NCBI RefSeq assembly: GCF_011386835.1
Contig: NC_088791.1
Coordinates: 125,216,943-125,280,942 of the forward strand
Origin: Chrysemys picta bellii
Lineage: Eukaryota; Chordata; Testudines; Emydidae
DNA length: 64,000 bases
Direction: 5' to 3'
In this document: positions 57,120 through 64,000 of the stretch, one piece after another
Numbering within the stretch: position 1 is the stretch's first letter
Layout of the letters: every line of letters begins with the position of its first letter
Translations under genes and position numbers: made by a program
Notes under the pieces: model-generated
Databases searched by the model: none
Seen by the model: the letters and a program-made list of their open reading frames with translations, nothing else
What the model was told of the DNA's origin: nothing

Positions 57120-59890
57120 ATCTCAGGAGCTGGGTCACACAGTAACACATAGGATTTAAGTTGTCTAATTAGAAATGGAAAGCGAAAAGTGCTAGAAAAA
57201 TTACTGCAGAAGTGGATGCTGAGGGCAAGCTGTCAGAATTAATTAAATCATCAGCACTGGTGTATTCCCTCAAGTAACTTCTCTTTCTTCAATGGAGTTA
57301 CTCAGGGTTTAACACTTAGGTTAGAAAAATGAGACTGTGTCCATAGGGATATAAGATCAACTAGTTTTCTTTCGTGATTTTTGAGCTTTGACAAGGTGGG
57401 TCAATGACAGTTTGGTTGGGCTTCAGTTGGGGCTAGCTGATTTAAAAAAAACCCAAACCCACTTGAGCCCCCCTAACTTATGAGTCTTTCTGTTACTCTG
57501 ATCTCTTCCTGCATTTGATAGGGCAGAAGAGCCGAGAGAAACTTTTCTGTCAACACTTTTTTTTTGGGGGGGGGGGGGGGGGGAAAGGCTTTGACACCTA
57601 AACATTTTGCGAATGTGTCAGTTTTGCTGAATGAAAATAAATCCAAGATTAAACATTTTCAAAATGTGAAACACGTTGATTTTTTTCAGTTCCGAAGGAT
57701 TTTTGTTTAGACTGTGTGTCAGTGTCACAATTGGCCCTTACTTTGGCTGGGTCATCCAAACATTGTCATCATAATCGAGAAGCTGTAAGTAGAGCTGGTC
57801 AGGAATGAGGGGCTTTTTCCTGTGAAATATTTTCACTTTGTTGAAAAAAATTAAAAACTCAATAACTGTAAATCTTTGCCTGAAAATTTGTTTAGCTGTG
57901 AACACAATTTTACATCAAAAACAGTTTTGATGGGGAAAAAATTCAACTCTCTCTAGTTATGACTGCATCTCTCTCTCGGGTGTGTGGGTGCGCACGCGCA
58001 CATTTTTAACAAGTTTATTTACTGCTTGGGAGAAGCTTAGAACTGATGGTCCTGGAGACGGAAGTACTCCGTTCGTAAATTGGGTACACACTGGCAGCAG
58101 CAGGGCAAACACCTTCACGCAACTACACCAATGTCAGGAGGGGTCCCCTTTAGAGGTGAGAAGTTGGTACAGTCTCTGTATTCATTCAGTCCTTGGCTTC
58201 TCTTGAGAATGTGAGCAAGGGTGTCCCCTATAACAGCGGACATCGCTAAGGTTGCCCGCTGGCTTAGCACTGGCCATCTAATCCTATGCCAACAGTAAGT
58301 TTTTGGTCACTGCTAATTTAGGTTCAATTTGATTCAGCAATTTGAGGCTACACAATCCAATGTAAATTTTGGGAGCAATCCAGTGCCTTAGTATTTCTCT
58401 TTGATGCTCTCGATGTGCTCCCGCTCAATAGCACTTCAGAGGCAGCTACTCTGATTTCCAGTTGAGTCTGTATTTACAAAGGCTAAATTGGGAGTGATTG
58501 TCAATGCCTGATTTTAGCTTTTTAAATGCAAAATGAAATTGAAATCAGCCAACCAGGACATCTTTGAAGTGCTATTGAGATCAATGGCCAAACTGAAAGA
58601 GGTATGTGGGTCTTTTCTTTGAAGTTCAGTTGTTGCACTCAGCTGTACTTGAAGTGGCTGGGCTTGATTTCAAGTTTTACTGTGACATTTAAGCAGCAAA
58701 ATTTGGAGTTTCAAACAGCTTCCAATTTTGTTATTCTATGTGAAGTAGAACTTCAAAGAGACATATGTGCCTCTAAAGAACTATTTAGTGTCTGGGTCCT
58801 AGCAAGATGGGTAGGAAAAAGTGCTAGCAACCAAACTACACTGGCTGTAAGATGCACTGGGTGCTGCAACTCTTGGTATGTTTCAGACAATAATTAGAAG
58901 GTAAATGGCTTTTATCTAATGGAGATAGTGAGACATTTGGTGATGAGGTTAGTAATGACAGACACCTCGTTCCTGTGTGGGTAATTAAACATGGATATGA
59001 CATTACAAAAAAGACCCAACTGCAATCCAGCTGTAGACTCAATTGGACTTGACTCTGATTTCACATTAATCATAACTCCAATTAATACAATAGCTACTTG
59101 TGATTCATACCAGTGTATCCAAGCTCACACTCAGGCCATAAGACACCTGCTGGAAATACTCTATAAAGTGCAAGTGTGGGTGGTGGTCAAACTTGATTTC
59201 CACTATATTTATTATTTTCCCCCCAGTCTGCATAGGCAGGAACAGACTTTAATTGTCCTTTTAAAATATCTGAGTTGCTATTTTCTGACAATACTTCACA
59301 AGCAGATGGCCACATTGGTATTTAGTTTAATCACAGAAGGCTTTTAACGCAAAGTAACAAATGGACCTGGCTGTGAGTGAAATGCTGCTGAATGCAGCAG
59401 TCCCAGTTTGATGGAGAGGCAAAGAGAGGGGTAAAATGAAATACCATGCAGTTCACAGAACAAACCCCTGCAGCTATTGCCCATTAGCCTTATGCTTCAC
59501 AAGGCACTCCAGGCACACTGTTTTATTTTTTTAATACTTTATACAGGAAAAATATTGTCCACGCTTGCATTATATATATTAAAGAAAAAAAGAAGTCAAG
59601 ATTTTAAATAAATAAACTCCGTAACACTTTAGAAATACTGGCTTTGCTTTCTCTGACATTAGAAACTCCAGTTGCAAGAAAACAAGCTTATGTTACATTA
59701 AGGGTGGTGAACATGCAGAGTTGAATTTGCACTGCTTTTTAAGACACTTGAACTTGTAAAAAAGAATCCCACGAGGTTGCAGCTTATTAGGTCTAGTGAT
59801 TAAATATACCAAACCTCCTCCCATGCATTTCTATGCCCAGGACAGTTTTACAAGTTATTTTTTATAAATTTCGTCTTTCATATTTGCAGG
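57120..59890. other. No gene recognised; T/G homopolymer
   Basis: About 2.8 kb. A T9 run followed by a G18 run lies at 57557-57583. The 97- and 118-codon plus-strand frames at 58604-59347 lack any domain. Confidence 0.4.
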
Positions 59891-60154
59891 CCTCTTTAAT
59901 ATTAAGAGCCTGATTTTTCACTTACTCTAATTTTATGCCTGTTAATGCCAATGGGACAGATTTAGTCCCTCCCTCCGATCCCCACCTTACTTGTTTTGAG
60001 ACATACCAGTGAATTTTAACTGTGCTCTGCCCTGGTTGGGTGCAAAATTCAGGTCTTGTAACCAGTTAGGCACACAATTGTTTTTCTGTGTGCATTGGCC
60101 TTCCCCAACAGCAACCCTAATGCCCAAGTTTTCCCTCCCTACTCTAAGTTTGTA

Positions 60155-60303
60155 TAGGCATAGAATATCAGGGTTGGAAGGGGCTTCAGGATATCTAGTC
60201 CAACCCCCTGCTCAAAGCAGGACCAATCCCCAAATGGCCCCCTCAAGGATTGAACTCACAACCCTGGGTTTAGCAGGCCAATGCTCAAACCACTGAGCTA
60301 TGA
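60155..60303 (-). mobile_element. tRNA-derived SINE, Cry type, internally deleted
   Basis: Read on the minus strand: tagctcagtggtttgagcatt, ctgctaaacccagggttgtga, gttcaatccttgagggggccat, then directly ttggggattggtcctgcttt and the end ggttggactagatat. About 25 bases of the middle (after ggccat) seen in the 44165-44354 copy are missing. Right flank unclear. Confidence 0.85.
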
Positions 60304-61087
60304 GTGCAGTGCAGTTTCTCAAATAGTGGGCGAGTCTGACCCAAGGGGCTCCAATCCCCTGTATGTCAGCTATCTCAAAGGGTTTACCGGGATAGGTCTC
60401 CTGGAAGCCATGGGCGGGTTGAATATGCCTATAACTTATTGTGCTAGGCATATTACTTACACCATTCTCTAAGTACATATTGCTGTCCAGATGCTTGCAA
60501 TGATCTCCTGATCAAACTCATCTCTGCTAGAGAGAAATAGATACCATACACCTGGTCTTAGTGGGAGATTGAATCGCTGCTGCCCAGCAGGGAAAACTCT
60601 AGGCAGATCTGAATTCTGTCCAACAAAAACAGTCCATAAAGGTCCAGTAGAGTCAGATGAAAGACTCAAAGCAGCTGGCCACCAGCAGACAACGGGTTCC
60701 TATTTCAAGGAACAGAACAGAGTTGTTACAGCCAGACCCACCTAAAAATCCACGAATCTTGTGGACAGCAAGAACTGGATAATAATCAAAACATTGCTTT
60801 CTATGGCCTTTCTTTTTGCCTGTAAATGAAGCAGGAGAATAAGACACAAAATGAACAATTTACATGGAAGAATTTGTACATCAGTGAAGCAGCACCTGCT
60901 GTACACATTCTAGGACTGGCTGGTTTTGCACCAGTGTGGGAGAGCCTCAACATATTGCTTTAATCTCATGTGCTAATAGCAGCTAGTGAATAGTTAAAAT
61001 TCTTTTAATTATGTTAATACAAATGACAGTTTAAAAGTGCATTTCTTCTCATAGGTATTATTGTGGTTTCAGGCACTAGGGTGGCAA
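60304..61087. other. No recognisable feature
   Basis: Unique sequence with short frames on both strands. Confidence 0.35.
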
Positions 61088-61262
61088 AGATGCTCAGCAC
61101 CTTGCAGGATTGAACCTATAGGCCCCAATCCTGCAATGTTTGTGCATAGTTAGAAACTCCCACTCCTTTCTCCCCTCCCCCTCCCTTTGACCTCAGTGGC
61201 ACTTTGTGCAAGTGGCGGGGCTCTGCCGATGTGCAACAAGTTTCAGGATCAGGGCTTTGGAG
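61088..61262. repeat. MITE-like short repeat
   Basis: Contains gatgctcagcaccttgcagg, ggccccaatcctgcaatg and, near the end, tcaggatcagggctttgg, roughly inverse. Similar to the small palindromic elements at 9262 and 42744. Limits approximate. Confidence 0.4.
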
Positions 61263-63734
61263 CAGATCAAAGTTATTTCCCTAGGAACCATCTTAGAATA
61301 ATTTTGCGCTAGTTTATTTTACATTGTGCAGTCTCTTGCAAAGATATTAGATTCCTTGTAAGAATAGCAGTTTGCATTCCAAATGCATTATTTTTGCATA
61401 ATGGATTTTAAGAGACCAGGATGAACATACAGTGAAATGTCAGAAAAGGCAAACCAAACACATTTGGTACTAGGCATTGACTTTAAATCACATTAATTCT
61501 TCAGCTTCTCTTGCATCAAACCCACCAAACTGACTTAGTTTTCTAATTTATTTTTACATTTGGCCATTCAGGTGGCTTTGGTTTACTTCAGTGTGTGTCT
61601 GGGGTGTGTGGGTATGTGTAAATAGCACAGCTAATTTATTACAAAGTAAATCAGCTTCTGATCAATTATTTTACACCTTACAATTGCTTAGTTTTATTGC
61701 CCTTATTTAATGTGGGGATTCAGTGTATGCACAAGTTGAGGTTTTCTTTAGTCTATTTTTATTCTGATTTAGAATAAAATGGCTCAAATTCTGCGCATTT
61801 TGGTCATATGGGTAGGTCCCATGCATGGGATTACATTAATTTTTCTATGGACCTCCATGCAAACAGGTGAAAGAGGTCCCCCTCATTCCATTGTGCCACT
61901 TCTCAACTATTTCCTCCCCCTCTTCCATGTCTCTTCTTCCATTCCTTAGCTCCCCTATTAGCCATTCCCTCTCTGCACCTACCACCCCACACATGGCTGC
62001 CACCACTAGCACAAAGGGAGCCAGTGCCCTCATGTGAAACGTGTCAGTCATGCACCTCACCCTCTGCCTTTAAGACGGCCAGGGTACCTTGCTGACAATA
62101 GAGTATCATCTTTAGCCTACTATGAGGACTACAGCCTGCCAAGACATAGTGAAGTACCATAAATCTGAGTTCTGACAGGTCCACCTTCCTGACTGGAAGA
62201 AGTATAGCGGTGGCAACCAGCAGTCTAAATTGCTGTGAGCAGAAACTACAGCTATGTTGTTGTATGGAACCAGATTGAAGCTTAGGTACACCAAAATTTC
62301 AGAGCAGACCATTGAAAATTTACATTTTATGGAATTGATCTCATTTTGGGCCAGATTCTATGTGCTCTTTGCTCTACCGCACACCAGCAGAGAGAACATT
62401 CAGGAGTCTTTACACCAGCAATCCCTGGGATCTGCTCACTGCTGCTTCCTTGATGGTGGCAGATGCTGGGAATGGAATGAAAGCACAGTGTTAGCCTCAG
62501 CCTCGTTCTGCACCATCCCACTGGGTAGGGCCAGCATGCTAAACTGGTCCATCTGGATCAGATAATGCACAGCACAGCACAACTCCAGATAGACCGCCTG
62601 CCTAGGAGCAAGGCAGTGTCGCTCACGTGCTCCTCCCGGGTTGGTGCACCCCTGCACCACCCCCTGACCCTCATACAGGGGTGTGGCATAAGTACCACAA
62701 TCTGACCTAATTTTCAACAGATTTTTACTAAATATTCACAGGGACATGAGAGTACAGTTTGTCAATACTCATACATTTTTGATTCTGCCCTTCAAATTAC
62801 AGATCTCACTGCATTACATGTGTGGCCTGTATGTTGTTGCACAGTAGTAACAGTTTACCTGCTGCTGGTTGAAGTCTGATCTGTGTATTTTTCAAAGAGA
62901 TTGCTTGTGTGGTAAATCCCTGACTCCCACTAAAAGCAATAATAAGTAGCATAGGCAAGTCTTGCTAATGTACATCAGTGCTGATCTGAAGGAACCACCT
63001 TGAGGTGTGAAAGAGTAGTTTAGTCTCAGTCAGTCGTTGACCTCTTTTCTGAGGCTGATGCCACGTGTGATGGTGTTGGCTTGTGTTGTGGATGTACGTC
63101 CACCAGGCCCTGGATTCAGACCACAAAGGCCACTGAACGCCCCTCAGATGGTTTCCATACTAAAGAAAAAATCTCTGTTAGTTGGCCTGTACAATCCACT
63201 CACTGTTTGAGTTAAAATAACGGTGCTGCATCAGAGTTCCTGTTTCTGAGATTTATGGTTTTCTTTCCTCTCCCTGCACAAAACTGCAACCCTATTACAG
63301 AGCAGGCAGCAGAACATGTAATGGATTCCAGACTCCTTTGGTTATAATAATATTATGACTATACATGGCCCTCTTTGTCTCAAGCAAATACCTAAGTGGT
63401 CTGCTATGACAAACAGTTTAAACATTTCTGGCCACCTCTACCCTTTATAGAGTGCACCATGCTTTTGAGAAGGAAACTGGACAGATTTGTCCCTTTAAAT
63501 ACCTCAGTTTTTTAGTTGCAGGATATGAAAACCACTAACTGAAATATTAAGAATAAGATTTACACAGTATTTGAATTGGGGCAGGAAATAAATGGTTCTG
63601 TGCAGAGAAAGTAGTAACTTGCACATCATGCAGAAGGATCCCAGTCCACTTTATGATTTTGGGACAATTTCTTAGACTCTAAGGTCTCTGGGACAGTTGC
63701 TGTCTCAAGGGGGCAGAGCGACTCTCTGAACTCC
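61263..63734. other. No recognisable feature
   Basis: Unique sequence of about 2.5 kb without a supported gene or repeat end. Confidence 0.4.
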
Positions 63735-63905
63735 TGGGTATGCATAGATTTTAGGACCAGACAGGGCCCATTAGGATCACTTAGTCTGACCTCCTTCATA
63801 ACACAAGCCATAGAATTTCACCCAGTGTTTGTGATTTCAAGCCAATAATTGCTGGTCAAGCTCTGGCAATCTTCTAGAAAGACATCCAGTCTTGAGTTAA
63901 AGCAT
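63735..63905 (-). mobile_element. CR1 3' UTR fragment
   Basis: Contains gaccagacagggcccattagg, ttagtctgacctccttcataac, caagccatagaatttcaccc and gttaaagcat, as in the 3' end of CR1 (compare 53335-53500). The coding part is not present. Confidence 0.7.
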
Positions 63906-64000
63906 ACTTACTGCATTCTGTATGACTAGCCAGCTCAGCTGGCCAGAACAGGTGGGGGAAATGGCAACAGAAGGAGCAATCTGTCTGCCTCCTCCCCACT

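Overview
The window is vertebrate nuclear DNA, almost certainly from a turtle (Testudines, probably Cryptodira). The evidence is the repeat content: CR1 LINE fragments, tRNA-derived SINEs of the kind known from hidden-necked turtles, ancient MIR/L2-type amniote SINEs, a two-gene PIF/Harbinger transposon with HARBI1-like and Myb/SANT-like genes, and many short inverted-repeat elements (MITEs). I found no host protein-coding exon, tRNA or rRNA gene that I can defend. The window reads as intergenic or deep intronic DNA carrying layers of fossil transposons. Nothing in it is bacterial or plasmid-like.

Layout. 0-5 kb: a CR1 3' end with a SINE inside it, a non-LTR reverse transcriptase fossil of another clade, and a decayed hAT transposase gene, all coding on the minus strand. 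5-24 kb: mostly unique AT-rich sequence with scattered MITEs (two Harbinger-like, several hAT-like with 8-bp target duplications) and MIR/L2 relics. 24.7-29.6 kb: the main feature, a nearly full-length Harbinger element with terminal inverted repeats and CAA on both sides. It carries a HARBI1-like transposase (plus strand) and a two-exon Myb/SANT gene (minus strand) arranged tail to tail, plus an unexplained third ORF in the SANT intron. 30-42 kb: a diverged direct duplication, a 90-bp near-perfect palindrome, inverted SINE structures, and larger members of a hAT-like MITE family. 43-48 kb: an AT-rich old element, an intact-looking SINE, a small hAT MITE, and a 2.9-kb CR1 interrupted by two later insertions. 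48-64 kb: mainly unremarkable sequence with CR1 pieces, MIR relics, MITEs, simple repeats and a further palindromic retroelement.

The genes act only as transposon genes. In the Harbinger element the transposase would need the SANT protein for nuclear import and DNA binding, and the two Harbinger-like MITEs share its outer end sequence, so a relative of this element may have moved them. All coding copies here carry stops, frameshifts or lost catalytic residues.

The least ordinary signals are structural. Two or three short retroelement copies are inverted dimers, and one is flanked by a single perfect 12-bp target duplication, so the inverted dimer arrived in one event. These copies carry decayed hammerhead-ribozyme-like cores, which points to Penelope-like retroelements. 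One family of hAT-like MITEs has the same TAGGGTGACCAGA-type ends around very different interiors (123 to 949 bp). All assignments rest on reading the sequence and on remembered family features; no database search was run.
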